DNA of 64,000 bases, taken from the NCBI GenBank assembly GCA_036850595.1, contig CM072155.1, positions 6,123,953 to 6,187,952 of the forward strand, in the 5' to 3' direction. The notes below the pieces were generated by a model. The model had not been told where the DNA came from. It did no database searches and worked only from the letters and a program-made list of their open reading frames with translations. The stretch is from Rhyacichthys aspro. Lineage: Eukaryota > Chordata > Actinopteri > Gobiiformes > Rhyacichthyidae. Each line of letters begins with the position of its first letter. Positions within the stretch are counted from its first letter, which is position 1. This document shows, piece after piece, positions 35,465 through 47,685 of this stretch. The translations under genes and the position numbers were made by a program.

Positions 35465-37552
35465 ACTCACTGGTCTAACTAGGTTTTAAATGCTGTATAT
35501 ACGCCTTTTAAATAATATTCTTTGCATTTGGCTAGCTGAGAAAAATAGACAATTAAAGCTCCATAGAACCCAGTAGAAAGTGTAAAAAGGGGAGTAAGGT
35601 AACAGTAAACTGTAATAGGAATCATATGTGAAAAATAAGAATGTTATCTGTACTTTATTGATATCAATGTTCTGCCATTATCGGAAGCTTTGGCCAGTCA
35701 CATGCTCACACTGAAAGGGATATTGTGTACGATGTTAACAAGGAAGTAATAGCTGATAATGAGAAGTGTCTATTCCAACAATGGCTACATCTGCACACAC
35801 AAATAAACAGCACAGAAAAGAAAAACATAGCTTTGTATTTGTCCATGACAAAAAAATGTATGATTCTCTCTATTTTCTTCTATCTTTAAATAAATAAATA
35901 ATATGAATTCTTTTGCAATTAGAAAAACAACTATTGGTTGTAGCATTCTTATGCCCAATCAGAATTCTCACTTACCCCTACCCCTTAGCCCTACCCAGGG
36001 GTTAATTTCACCCGGATTGAGGTGGATTAGGTTCTGCGAACTGTCTTATTTTGACATGGTAGGATCTATTTACCTGGATCCGGCAACTATTTACCTGGAA
36101 ATAAAAGAATCAGGAAAGGTTACTAGGCTGTTGTTGGGGAATAGTGATGGGACTGAGACAGGGACGGCAAAAACAAAATCGGGTACTTCAGTTTAAAGAT
36201 AAAGTACAGCCCCAGTAGCATTAAAGGAATGGCTCGGAGGCCTGTGTTTCTTCTGCGAGCACAAGTGTCTCACGAGTTATGTTCCTATATAAGATATGAA
36301 TCCTATTTGAAGTGAACTTTCAAAACTTAGATTTGTTGACATTCATTGGTAAAAAGACAGGTGTCTAATGATGTGAGAGGCTGAACTTTACATCCCAAAA
36401 GCTGTACCAGTTTCTTCTTTGAATATAACTGTTCACACAAGAACAAGACAAGCTTCATTTAGAAAAACAAACAAAACAAAAAAACAAATCCGGATTTTGA
36501 GGTGTGATTGTTCCACCATGTTGTAACCAAAGCTAATAGGTTTAGAGGAATAATATCAAACGCTTATTTAGGATGCTTCGTTCACTGGAATGACTTGTTG
36601 GTTTGCACAGTCTGCCTGCCACAGTATTGGTTAGAAGCAGCAACAGTCTGAGAGAAATCACAATCCTCTGAACAGAACAAGTTGGATTTGTGATGTAAGT
36701 AATGCGTTATAACACTTGATTATAAATATTAAATCTATAAAATATTAAGCGTGGTCCAATCAGCATTTCTGAGGCATATCTTGATCACTGAAAGAGTTAT
36801 TGGCCGAAACCCCTCTCCGGTCACAAAGCCTATTTAATATTCAATTACAGGTTTTCCGCTGCATTCATTAGAATGTGGCAGCCATGACACAAGTCCTGTC
36901 CTTGTCTCTATATTTTCCATCAGTAAAAATACAGCAATTACACAGATTTTCTCAGATATAAAAGTAAAACCTCATTTTACAGATTTAGAACCCATTATGG
37001 TGTTATATACCTCTAGCCACATCTGTGCTGTTTCTGTGTTGGGTTCATTGAAGGCAGCACGGAAATAATCAGCCAATCAGATCATTTGTAGGTTGTTTCT
37101 GGGGCTGCAAAACGTTAAAAAGTACACAGTGGAAAATATAGTTATAATATAATTCAATAAGACTCTAGTGTTGATAAAGATGAAGTTTCTGTGGATTTAA
37201 AAAAAAAGATGGTTGGTTGTGTTCAGAGTAAAGGTCACAAGCTCACCTTCAGTATGATCTGATTCGACTTTAAGTGACAAATGTGTAAAAAGAATGACTT
37301 AATACTAAACACCAGCCATAACATTAGCGTGGCTGTGATTATCTGAACAAAATATCAAGCATTATACAGTATTTTATTGCAGAACAAACAAAGTGCATGT
37401 ATTTTCTTCGTTGTTCCTTCAGTTTTTCCTTCTCAAAATACCTTCCCCTGTTTACGGCTAGGGCTATATTTACGTGACGAGCCAATGTACTGGAAAGTTT
37501 CCATTTACGTGCTCCTCATGTAATCCCTGTTTTACAAAGCTATGTTTTGCAT

Positions 37553-37672
37553 AGTCAAAAAACACTGTCAGGAGACGTCTTCCTCACTCTTTTCATCAGG
37601 ACAAGATAGATCTGAACTCTTGATATCCACAGAAGTTAAAGCTGCCATTACTGCTGCTGCTGCTGAAACAAG
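37553..37672 (+). other. Candidate untranslated first exon of gene D
   Basis: GCTGAAACAAG|GTGAGAG gives the donor after 37672, homologous to 32699 and 57978. It ends in a short CTG repeat. The 5' end is not determined. Confidence 0.6.
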
Positions 37673-37752
37673 GTGAGAGTGCAAAATAGATGAATTCTTA
37701 GTTCTCTGTTCTCAGAATATAGTATGGTAGATTATGGATGAGTTTACATAAA

Positions 37753-38375
37753 CAGTTGTGTTCATAATAATAGCAGTGTGTTTTAAAAAAGTGAGTAAAG
37801 CTCAAAATCCTTCCAGAATCTTCTATTCCAAATCAAAACATGAACAAAAATGTGTTATTCCTTTACAGAAAGTGAAGTAAGGGATTTATTTATTTATTTT
37901 TTTTACAAACTCAAACATTTACTGTATAAACTGGAAAATGCTTTAGATTCAGCTTTTGAATCTGGATCTGGATATTCTTCTGCATTTCGTGGTTTTGCCT
38001 CAGAAACAGCATTTTTAATGTCACCCATAAGTTTTCTATTGGATTAAGGTCCATGGATTGTGCTGGACACTACATAATATCAATCTTGTTGGTCTGGAAC
38101 CAAGATGCTGCTCACTTACTGCTGTGTTTGGGGTAATTGTCTTGTTTAAACACATTTTCTCTTCAAGACTGACTTCTTCAAGTGTTTTGATGAATTCAAA
38201 CTGATCCATGATCAGTGTGTGATAAATAAACCCAACCCTGGGAGGCACCCCTGGCAGCTCAGGTAGAGTATACACCTAGGTAACGGGAGACCTGGGTTCG
38301 TGTCTCGGTCGAGTGAGTCATTTTGTCCAGTGCCATTACTCACTCTCTTTCACCCTGCTTCCTGTCCAGCTACTT
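37753..38375 (-). mobile_element. Truncated Tc1-like remnant with SINE, upstream of gene D
   Basis: The copy is homologous to 32780-33523, but its right end and the SINE tail are deleted. The SINE head starts at about 38243. The deletion joins CCTGTCCAGCTAC directly to TTGTCTGCAG of the D start-exon acceptor. Confidence 0.8.
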
Positions 38376-38400
38376 GTCTGCAGGAGCCATCCTATGCAAC

Positions 38401-40208
38401 ATGATGAAGAACATGCTCATAATGTTGCCTCTGCTCCTTCATTCTCACGTGGAAGCAGTTGGTTTACGTGTGCCAAAATATGTCCACTACAACAGTGTGT
38501 CCGTGACATGGCAGACTGCACAGGACCACTGCAGAAGATACCACACTGACCTGGTCACTATCAGAGATGCAGAAGACAACAGGCACTTTTTTACTGACCA
38601 AGGGTGGATTGGTTTGTACCGAGACAGTCCCACCTCTGAGTGGAAATGGAGCTTAAGAAATGAACCAGCCAACTTCACCATGTTTAAAGGCAAGATATTT
38701 TCATTGGGAATTGGAGTTAATTAATTTGGTGCCTAAAACAGATGTTGATGATAAAAATACCGCACTATTTGGACTATTGAGAGCACCTGAATATAAGCTG
38801 CACCCACTAAATTCAAAAAGAAAAAAAAATTGTGTACATATATAGGCCACAATTGTCTATAAGTGATCATAACAAGTGAATTTACACCGGAAGATGTTAC
38901 ACCGAAAGACTTTTTTTTAACTTTTAATTAAATAAATGCTTTTTTCCGAACAGTGCCTGTAACACGGCTGGTTAAAAAAATAAAAAATACAGTAGCCTAC
39001 CGGAAAAGTCATTGATCGCTATCTTCACTGCACTTCTATCTGCACTAAAACCTCTAAAGTCGTCTTCTTCACTGTCAGAATTGAACAGCGTCAGAATTAC
39101 TTCGTCACACACTTTCTCAGTCTCTCTTTCGTTGTCGCTCTCAGTGTCTCTTTCGTCTCGAGGCAAATTTGAGAAACTTGAAAGTTGCATCAGGTCCATT
39201 TCTTTGTGTGTTTTTCACGATGAGGGTGTGTGCATGAAGCACAAAATCACTGATCTGAAGAATTTTGTGTGAGTGCGTTTGATTTAATTCGAACAGTTTC
39301 ATTGGTCCACTGTGACCTGTTTGGTAATTTCATTGGTCTGATGTGACGAGGCTAAATGTATTGGCGGCATGAAGCTCGTTAGCCCGTAAAAATCCTTAAA
39401 TTAGCGGCTTATAGTCTGGAAATTACGGTAGTACATTTTCCCCATTTCTCGAAATATGTAAAGGTATATACTGCAAAAAATAAATTTGATGAAAAATGCA
39501 ACAGCACTTTTTTATATGAATGTGAGCTCATCCACATTTCTGAAGTCTTTGCTAATTAGCGATGTGCATTGGGTTGGATTGATTTCACTGTTGACAAATA
39601 CCAACAATGCCAACGATCTAACGTGTCTTGTTTTTGTTTTTTTTTGTCTCTGCAGCTGACTCTGAACTTGTCTCGGATCAAAACTGCGCCTTTAAGAGGA
39701 AAGATCGCTCTGAATGGGAGATTGACTACTGCCATTACGGCCATTCATTTCTGTGTTTCGATGAAAGGCTGGTTCTTGTGAAGGAGAAAAAAACATGGGA
39801 GGAGGCGCTGGCTCACTGTAGGTCCATGGAGGTGAAGGACCCGACTCGCCGCCACAGCCACACCTTCGACCTGGCCACTCTGCTCACTCCAGACGACCAC
39901 GACTACGCCCGAGAGATAATACAAGACGCCAAGACTGAACAGGTAGGACGTTTTCTTCAAATTAAATATACGTTTCAGCTCATCGTCCTGACTTTGTTGG
40001 TCTGTCTCATGTCTGGTAGGTGTGGACCGGCCTGAGATTCTTCGGAGATCAGTGGGAGTGGGTTGGCGGTGAGGAAGTACAATACAATGATATCTGGAAA
40101 TGTCCGTACTTTTGGCGCTGCGGCACGCTGGAGAAGAATAGTTCCAGTCTTTATGACAGAGCCTCATGCAATAATAAATTCAATTTCCTCTGCTACAGGA
40201 GACCCTAA
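38401..40208 (+). CDS. Secreted double C-type lectin-like domain protein, gene D
   Basis: Coding exons are 38401-38689, 39656-39942 and 40020-40208, giving 254 residues. The start exon begins at 38384 after TTGTCTGCAG. As in C, the first coding intron uses a GC donor (AAAG|GCAAGA). Signal peptide, CTLD1 and CTLD2 are nearly identical to C. Differences cluster in the first CTLD1 helix (AQDHCRRYH against AQYICRTYH) and in the end of CTLD1 (39697-39750: RKDRSEWEIDYCHYGHSF). The first residues of exon 2 are two longer (ADSELVSDQ). Exon 3 differs from C at only three residues. Intron 2 is 77 bases. Sugar-binding motifs are absent. The shortened upstream intron may affect splicing of the start exon. 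Confidence 0.9.
38758..39430 (-). mobile_element. MITE (TACCG...CGGTA) in gene D
   Basis: Homologous to 34014-34683, at the same place in the gene, so it predates the C/D duplication. Confidence 0.65.
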
Positions 40209-40247
40209 GGACTTCGACGCCTTCAACGGTTAAAGTCAATTGTGCAA

Positions 40248-40253
40248 AATAAA
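40248..40253 (+). terminator. Poly(A) signal of gene D
   Basis: AATAAA about 40 bases after the stop, conserved with C and G. Confidence 0.65.
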
Positions 40254-40796
40254 ACTCCCTGGTCTAACTAGGTTTTAAATGCTGTATATACGCCTTTTAA
40301 ATAATATTCTTTGCATTTGGCTAGCTGAGAAAAATAGACAATTAAAGCTCCATAGAACCCAGTAGAAAGTGTAAAAAGGGGAGTAAGGTAACAGTAAACT
40401 GTAATAGGAATCATATGTGAAAAATAAGAATGTTATCTGTACTTTATTGTCAACAATTTGATGTCAATGTTCTGCCATTATCGGAAGCTTTGGCCAATCA
40501 CATGCTCACACTGAAAGGGGTATTGGGTTTACCATGTTAACAAGGAAGTAATAGCTGATAATGTCAGAATTCTTACCCCTACCCCTTAGCCCTACCCAGG
40601 GGTTAATTTTAGCTGGATTGAGGCGGATCAGGATCTGCAAACTGTCTTATTTTGACATGATAGGATCTATTTATCTGGATCCGGGAACATTTGGGAAAAA
40701 AAGTTGCCCTCAATGGGGTTCAAACCCCGCTCCCCTGTGCTTAAGCCACCCACTGTACATATTGAGCTAAACTCCAGTTAACTGTGTATTGATTAA

Positions 40797-41505
40797 CGCC
40801 CAATTTACACTGACTGCTGGACAGATACGGAACGGCGAATAGAAACCGTTGTAGTCAGTGCAAGCATTTACACCAGCTGCGGTGCGTTACGTCTCCTAAT
40901 CCGGAGCTCCGGAAGGTTTCCGCAAGGAGTCTATTTTTTCCGGACGCCGCATGTGGATTTTCATGAAGTTGAAGAAATTACACGAGCCAGACAGGAAGTC
41001 AGACACGGGCCAGCGCTGTGGATCTGGTATATTTCAAAATAAAACAAGTTCTGCGAACTCTCGCTATGCTGTATTATGTCATATCCTCTGACACGGGGGT
41101 CACAAGTGCAGTGACAGGGTCCCGGGGGTTATTTGATACCACAAACGACGAGAGATTCATCACGGAAGTCCAAAACCACACAATTTTATATGATATCTCA
41201 CATACTTTTTATAAGGACACCACCAGAAAAGAGAAGGCATGAAGTGAAATAGCTGGAGCTCTGGGATATACTGGTGAGTTTTTATCAGCACCTCTCTCTT
41301 TACATGGATGTTATCACGTGAACTCAACTCTTCAGCGTGAATCCCTGTGGTTTTGTGGTCTCGCGGATGCAGATTTCCGGATACGTACAGCACACACACC
41401 GCTCCCGGTGTAAATGGCAGTCCTTACGGATTCCGTACGGAATCCGTAAGGACACACACCGCTCCCGGTGTAAATGGCAGTCCTTACGGATTCCGTACGG
41501 AATGG
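40797..41505. repeat. Probable MITE with an internal tandem repeat and perfect palindrome
   Basis: The left end (CCCAATTTACACTGACTGC) and the inverse of the right part (TGCCATTTACACCGGGAGCG) look like diverged inverted ends. Inside, a unit of about 60 bases (CACACACCGCTCCCGGTGTA...) occurs twice at 41392-41503. The palindrome at 41420-41453 lies at their junction. Boundaries and family are uncertain. Confidence 0.5.
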
Positions 41506-42096
41506 TTGTTGTTTTTTTTCTTGTGAGATGCCTTTTAAAAAAAGTAATCTGTTAAAGTCTACTGTAGTTCATGATGCGTTCATGTACTCCTTGGAGGGCA
41601 CAGTTCTTGAGTTAGGTATGCTATGTATAAATAAATAGATGATTCTGCAGTGTCAGGGTTAATGTTAGCCTCTTGTCTCTTTTTAAGCAAAGGCTGAGTT
41701 CTATTAAATACAACATGAATGCAGCATTAGTGTAAGTAAGTGGAGCCTCTAGGCTCTGTATTTCAACTCGGACAAAGATAAGAGTCCAGGTAGACGGCTA
41801 AATTGAGCATTAGCATAGTCAGACTAAACTGCATGTAAACCAACTGATGACACTGCTTGTAAATGGGTTTATATGTTACCAATAAATATTGATACACCAC
41901 ATGTATATTTGAATGTTTGTGTAGCTTTACCTTGTTAAAACATCACAATTTTAACATCGACATTTGCTATTAATTTGGCTACATGGAAATTTATGAAATA
42001 GAGTTTAACTGGAAAAGAAACAGCGTGTGCTTTAAATTTAGATCGGTCGACGGGGTTTGGAGGAATAGTGTAAGATCTGTTCAACTTATGTTCTTC

Positions 42097-42170
42097 GTGT
42101 GTGTGTGTGTGGGTGCGTGTGTGTGTGTGGGTGCGTGTGTGTGTGTGTGTGTGGGTGCGTGTGTGTGTGT
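42097..42170. repeat. (GT)n microsatellite abutting the gene E acceptor
   Basis: GT repeats interrupted by GGGTGCG run to the acceptor AG at 42174, replacing the expected polypyrimidine tract. Confidence 0.95.
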
Positions 42171-42195
42171 GCAGGTGTAGAGGCTACCTTCCAAC

Positions 42196-44508
42196 ATGAG
42201 AAGGACACAGCTCCTCCTGCCTCTGCTCTGTGTAGGAGTAATGGGCTGGCAAAAACTACAATATCATACCACGGCTATGACATGGGCTGATGCTCGGAAC
42301 CACTGCAGGGAGTACCACACGGACCTAGTCACTATCACAAATCATCAAGACAATATGAACATATCCCAGGACAGTTGGCTTGGTTTGTATCGTACATCTG
42401 ACACCTCTGAATGGAAGTGGTCCAGGGGAGATGTCCCAAACAACTTCAGCTTTGAGTGGAAAAGTAAGAGTGTCCTATTAAATATTAGTGTGCCATTACA
42501 TATAAAGTTGGATAGGACAGGTTACTCAACACTTTTCTTTTCATCAAGACCAAGAAGACAATAAATTTGACCTGTTCTTTATCACGATTTAAAGAGTCAA
42601 AAGAAATTGTGGATTAAGCACATCAATACAAAGTCCAAAATTAGATTTGGATGGAACGCTAAATATGTGCCACATGAGAAAATGGTGCTTAAATAACGAA
42701 ATACCCACAAAAATGTTCAATCCTACTTCTGTGGCAGTAGAGCTATATTTGTTGATTAATAAGTCTGTTTGCTTTCTTTATGTAAAAAAAAAAGAATGTG
42801 AACTTTTAAAGGTGGATTTATAGTAACAATAAATTTCCACAGCAATAAGGTACGTTTCATTTATAATGGCTACGATATGATCCACTGACCCAAATCGGGG
42901 AATTACGGACATATTCAGGTCTTGGATGCATATGCTGGGTGATTAAAATGTTGTCCTTTAATGCAAGAGATAAAAAAAAATCCCCATTCAGTAACAGTTG
43001 TGATACGGACAGATACGTGAGAGTTATATTAAACATTTCTGCACAAACTGTCAATTTAAGTAACGGAATTTAATGAGGGCATTGGCTTGTTTTGTTTTGT
43101 TTTTTTCTTTTTTTTACATTTTCTTTTTTATACACTTATATATACAAAATTATTTATACACTATATACAAATACTCTTTGTTATGTAGAAAATAACCATG
43201 TAGTGATGTTACATCAGTTACATTTACACAAAGAGCGAGGACAATCAGGCTGCTTTCTTGCCTTGCAGCTAGAAAAATCTGCTTCTTTCAGATAAAAAAT
43301 CTTAATGTGCAATTTGTTAAGAGGCTTAAAAATGCTCATGCAGCTACTGGCTCATTTCATAGTGTTTTTTTTTATTTGTGTTGTGGTTTATTCATATTGT
43401 GTTTTGATTTTATTGTGTTGGACCACTGTACTATTGTTTATAGTTTTTTTTTTTTTTTTTTTAGCAGAAGGAATACACAATAACTGTTGGGGCCAGATTT
43501 AGTAAGGCGTTGCTCCATTGCAAAACCAATTTTTGATAGGAATGACACTTTCTGTATTTACTAAAGGGTCACAGTGCTGTATTGCCGATGCAAGGCGTCA
43601 TTTCTTCTTTTATAAAGTTAGTCCAAGGCAGAATATCCATTTGGATTATGGCTTTTTTGTGAGAATCACGCAATAGTGCGTCTCTCCCTCGTCCCGCTGC
43701 AGGTTCATGGAGCATGATTGTCATTCTGAGTTGTTCTAAATGAGTAGAATGTCTTGACCCAACATTGTGTATTTCACCATTTTGTCCGCTGTGCGCCTCT
43801 TGTGTCATGTGTAAGGATCTGTGCGACTTAGCGGTATTGAAATTTCTGTCTTCCTATGTTCAGTAAATATGCTTCCCCCTGCCACACACTCTCAGTCGAA
43901 GTATTTTAAAGCTCATTTCATTTCATGTGTGGACTTTTTCCTGCATTTATAGATGATCCAGACTTTGGAGAAGACTGCGTTTACAAGGAACCAAATGATA
44001 ATGGAAGATGGAGGTCCAAACACTGTGGGGGAAGCCTTAATTTCTACTGTGCAGATGAATGGCTGGTTCTTGTGAAAATGAGAAAAACGTGGGAGGAGGC
44101 ATTAGAACACTGCAGGTCTCTGGATGTGACTGACCCAACCCTCTACCAGAACTACAACTACGACCTGGCCACTCTGGTCACTCAAGAAGAGCATGACACG
44201 GCCCGGAAGATGATACAAACAGCTGTAACAGAAAGGGTAACACTACTACTATATTTATAGAGTGCCATTTTGTTGTTAATCTTCAGTGATTGATTGTAAA
44301 TGTGTGGTAGGTGTGGACCGGGCTCAGGTTTCTGGGAGATCAGTGGACGTGGGTCGGTGGAGAGGAAGTCCAGTATGTGGATATAGACAAGTGCCCTAGT
44401 GACCAGCGCTGTGGCTTACTGGAGAAGACAGGCACCAGTCGCTACAATCTGTCAACGTGTCAGGAAAAAAACAACTTCTTCTGCTACAAGAGACGTCCGG
44501 CAGTGTAG
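42196..44508 (+). CDS. Secreted double C-type lectin-like domain protein, gene E
   Basis: Coding exons are 42196-42463, 43953-44236 and 44311-44508, giving 249 residues. The start exon begins at 42175 after a GT-rich acceptor. The signal segment is LLLPLLCVGVMG. CTLD1 has MTWADARNHC, DSWLGLYR, WKWSRG, EDCVYK and FYCADE. CTLD2 has KTWEEALEHC, YDLATLVT, VWTGLRFLGDQWTW, KCP, RCGLL and FFC. Unlike C/D/G, the first coding intron has a normal GT donor (AAAA|GTAAGAG). Nine mature cysteines are present; EPN and WND motifs are missing (GRWRSKHC replaces WND). Gene F is its duplicate: exon 3 differs at one residue, while the CTLD1 patch at 43988-44044 differs at several. Confidence 0.9.
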
Positions 44509-44638
44509 ACATCGAAGACATCTGGCATTTTCTGTACTTTTGTGAACTATTTAACATTTTAATAGCATGCACATAGATTTCAAAACATCTTTGTGCATTT
44601 TACTTGACGTAACGTAGATTTAGACAGTTTGGCTGTTG

Positions 44639-45619
44639 TAGTGGTGGGCCGTCAGGGCCAGCAAGGCCTTCTCTGCTGGCCTAAACATGCTCAGAAAAGT
44701 TAATTTATTTTTAATTTATTTTCATGAATATGTAAACAAAATTATTCTCTATTCTTTGTTCTCTTTATATCATATTAAATCCACTTAGTTGAGTGGCTTC
44801 CAGTGTTGTTTATCATGGTAAAGAGTTTGGAGTTTTTATGCAATTATATTTCAGCTAGCTTGTGTTGTCAGGCAAATTTCATTTGCGTGAGACCTTCAGA
44901 ATCAACAGAGTAGGCCCCGTTGCACTATAATTGAACAGATACAGTCAGTTACAATAGCCAATCAGATCTGGATTCTGCAGACCAGGGCCAGCTAGAAGGT
45001 CTTACGTTGAACTGGACGTGTACGCGTCCTGTGATTGGTGTAGCTGACGCTATAATGGACTGTATATATGTTACCATGACAACAGGAAGTGCAAACATGC
45101 TACGGGATTTTCTTTTCGTTAATTTTGGTAAATAATTGCATCATTTCATAATAATGTGTAACATGGCTTTAAGCTTAAAGTGTTTATTTTATTGGTAAAA
45201 TTACCTGTGCTTAATAAGAAATTATACTTTTTATGAGTCACGTGATCTCGCGAACCGGAGGTCTGTGTGAGCAGTAGCGGGAGATAAAAGACACGAGAGA
45301 AGTCAGAGAAATACGAAAAACAGTGATAAAGACTGAAATATCTGCCTACGAAATCATTCTACTACTGGTCAAACAGGCACACACGGCAAAGTTTATTTGT
45401 AACGCTGTTATAGCCTTGTTACAATGGAAATGTGTGATTTATGTGCGTATGAAACATCGTATTTGTCTTTATTTTAGTTTTCACGGTGTTTCAAGGTGTA
45501 CTAAGGTGTTTCACGACGGCTAGCTAGCCTGTACCAGCAAAGATAAGGGTTTGTCCGTCATTTCCAGACGAGCGGTACGTCACTGAAGGCCCAAGTGTGA
45601 AATGCACGGCCCGCCACTG
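44639..45619. mobile_element. 981-bp DNA transposon insertion downstream of gene E, copy 1 (hAT-like)
   Basis: The ends are TAGTGGTGGGCCGT and, inverted, CAGTGGCGGGCCGT. The flanks GGCTGTTG (44631-44638) and AGCTGTTG (45620-45627) match the single GGCTGTTG at the empty site downstream of F (about 50725-50732), giving an 8-bp target duplication with one mismatch. No transposase is seen; the small open frame at 45323 is probably incidental. Confidence 0.75.
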
Positions 45620-46304
45620 AGCTGTTGATCTATTTGAATGACAGGTCAGCAAATGCATGTCATGACCAGACCGTAAAGCTGAACTGCTCCAGTCCCTGAA
45701 TGAATATGTAAAATGTGGCATTTTCTTCAGAGTGCGCAAAATCCAAGGCTTAGAAAATGCAAATGGATTCATGTAGAGGCTGTAATCTGAGTTTTTATTA
45801 TGAGCTATGTGTGAACTGTTTGCAGAGGGAAGATTGAAATGTGAAATCATTTTTGAAAGAGAACATTTGGGACCATACAATCATAATAGGCTGATGTGAC
45901 GTGGTGACAACTAAGAGCTAAATTTGACTTCTTTTCCTTGTATCTGGCCTATATTTCAGTGAACAGTAGTTTTTGCTGCAGGTGTCTTTCACCAGGTGTG
46001 AGCGGTGTGTAGTGACAAACTCAAGAGAGATGACAGACCCATAGGAGGTGGGGAACAGGTCTTGTTGTGGAAGCAGGTGGAGCAGGCCGCTATGTACTGA
46101 AGACCACCAAAACTGCCATGATCTAATTTGCCCCATTGTCTGAAAATCAACCAAAAATAGATGAGGAACATTTTGCAATTTAGTTTGGAGGTAAGCATTT
46201 TATGTAGCACCCAATCATTGCCACCAGAGGGCAGACTTTCCTAAGAATTATAAGGCACGAGAAAACAACAAAAAAGAGAAGCTGTTCCTACAGTGACAGA
46301 CATA
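45620..46304 (+). repeat. 3' flank shared by genes E and F
   Basis: This segment, with 44509-44638 and 47287-47340, is collinear with 50602-51470. It shows that E and F arose by duplication of a unit that includes several hundred bases of 3' flank. No gene is seen in it. Confidence 0.85.
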
Positions 46305-47286
46305 TAGTGGTGGGCCGTCAGGGCCAGCACGGCCTTCTCTGCTGGCCTAAACATGCTCAGAAAAGTTAATTTATTTTTAATTTATTTTCATGAATATGTA
46401 AACAAAATTATTCTCTATTCTTTGTTCTCTTTATATCATATTAAATCCACTTAGTTGAGTGGCTTCCAGTGTTGTTTATCATGGTAAAGAGTTTGGAGTT
46501 TTTATGCAATTATATTTCAGCTAGCTTGTGTTGTCAGGCAAATTTCATTTGCGTGAGACCTTCAGAATCAACAGAGTAGGCCCCGTTGCACTATAATTGA
46601 ACAGATACAGTCAGTTACAATAGCCAATCAGATCTGGATTCTGCAGACCAGGGCCAGCTAGAAGGTCTTACGTTGAACTGGACGTGTACGCGTCCTGTGA
46701 TTGGTGTAGCTGACGCTATAATGGACTGTATATATGTTACCATGACAACAGGAAGTGCAAACATGCTACGGGATTTCCTTTCAGTTAATTTTGGTAAATA
46801 ATTGTATCATTTCATAGTAATGTGTAACATGGCTTTATAGCTCAAAGTGTTTATTTTACTGATAAAATTAACTGTGCTTAATAAGAAATTATACTTTTTA
46901 TGAGTCACGTCATCTCGCGAACCGGAGGTCTGTGTGAGCAGTAGCGGGAGATAAAAGACACGAGAGAAGTCAGAGAAATACGAAAAACAGTGATAAAGAC
47001 TGAAATATCTGCCTACGAAATCATTCTACTACTGGTCAAACAGGCACACACGGCAAAGTTTATTTGTAATGCTGTTATAGCCTTGTTACAATGGAAATGT
47101 GTAATTTATGTGAGTTTGAAACATCATATTTGTCTTTATTTTAGTTTTCACGGTGTTTCAAGGTGTACTAAGGTGTTTCACGACGGCTAGCTAGCCTGTA
47201 CCAGCAAGGATAAGGGTTTGTCCGTCATTTCTAGACGAGCGGTACGTCACTGAAGGCCCAAGCGTGAAATGCACAGCCCGCCACTG
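46305..47286. mobile_element. 982-bp DNA transposon insertion downstream of gene E, copy 2
   Basis: The copy is nearly identical to 44639-45619 in the same orientation. The interval between them (45620-46304) matches about 50729-51420 downstream of F, where no element is present. Flanks share only CATA(T), so its target duplication is not clean. Confidence 0.75.
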
Positions 47287-47569
47287 CATATCACAAATGT
47301 TCTGCTGTTATCATACTGCTCTCAGACTTTTTTTTTCTTTATAATGGCCCTAAAACTCTCACTTTACACTTTGGAGCAATGTATAATTCAGTTGTAGTTT
47401 ACAGTTATTATTCTGTCTGGGCAGAAGGCAATAAAACAAACTTGCTATTTTCCTGAACATTTTAAAAGGACTTAAATTGTCCAATGCCACAGCTGCCCGT
47501 CTCGAATTATGTTATTTTAAACTCTGCTTTACATAAACATCCATCGGGAGGGCTGTTTTGATTGGTGCA

Positions 47570-47685
47570 GTCATCACAATAGTCGAAAGAACATCATCAT
47601 ATGGAAATAACTTTGGTCATTCAAATGCATCAGAGAAGCCAGTCCACAGCATTAGTATCACAAGAGAAGTCTGATTTCATCCAAG
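47570..47685 (+). other. Candidate untranslated first exon of gene F
   Basis: TTTCATCCAAG|GTGAGTCC gives a strong donor after 47685, about 1 kb upstream of the F start-exon acceptor at 48665. The 5' end is not determined. Confidence 0.5.

Larger units (their letters stand above)
28005..36080 (+). repeat. Segmental duplication block carrying gene C
   Basis: This block is collinear and nearly identical with 54568 to the window end, which carries gene G. Matching markers include the AGACCATTACCATTAGTAG left end, the MITE, the GATTCGATTTATATAACGAA segment, the untranslated exon, all coding exons and the 3' flank. G lacks about 1 kb corresponding to 30.6-31.7 kb. The right part (31325-36309) was also copied in tandem as the D unit. 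Confidence 0.9.
36310..40690 (+). repeat. Tandem duplicate unit carrying gene D
   Basis: The unit begins at AGTGAACTTTCAAAACTTAG, matching 31325 on, and stays collinear with the C unit to about 40690 (C position about 36085). The original and copy are directly adjacent. A deletion of about 240 bases lies just before the D start exon. Confidence 0.9.

Noticed and set aside
45524..45880. Minus-strand ORF downstream of gene E, repeated after F
   Set aside because: It is present twice only because the flank was duplicated, and it runs across a transposon boundary in E.
44639..47286. Simple tandem duplication of the E 3' flank
   Set aside because: Comparison with the F flank shows that only the two 981-bp elements are extra; the interval between them is single-copy flank, so these are two insertions.
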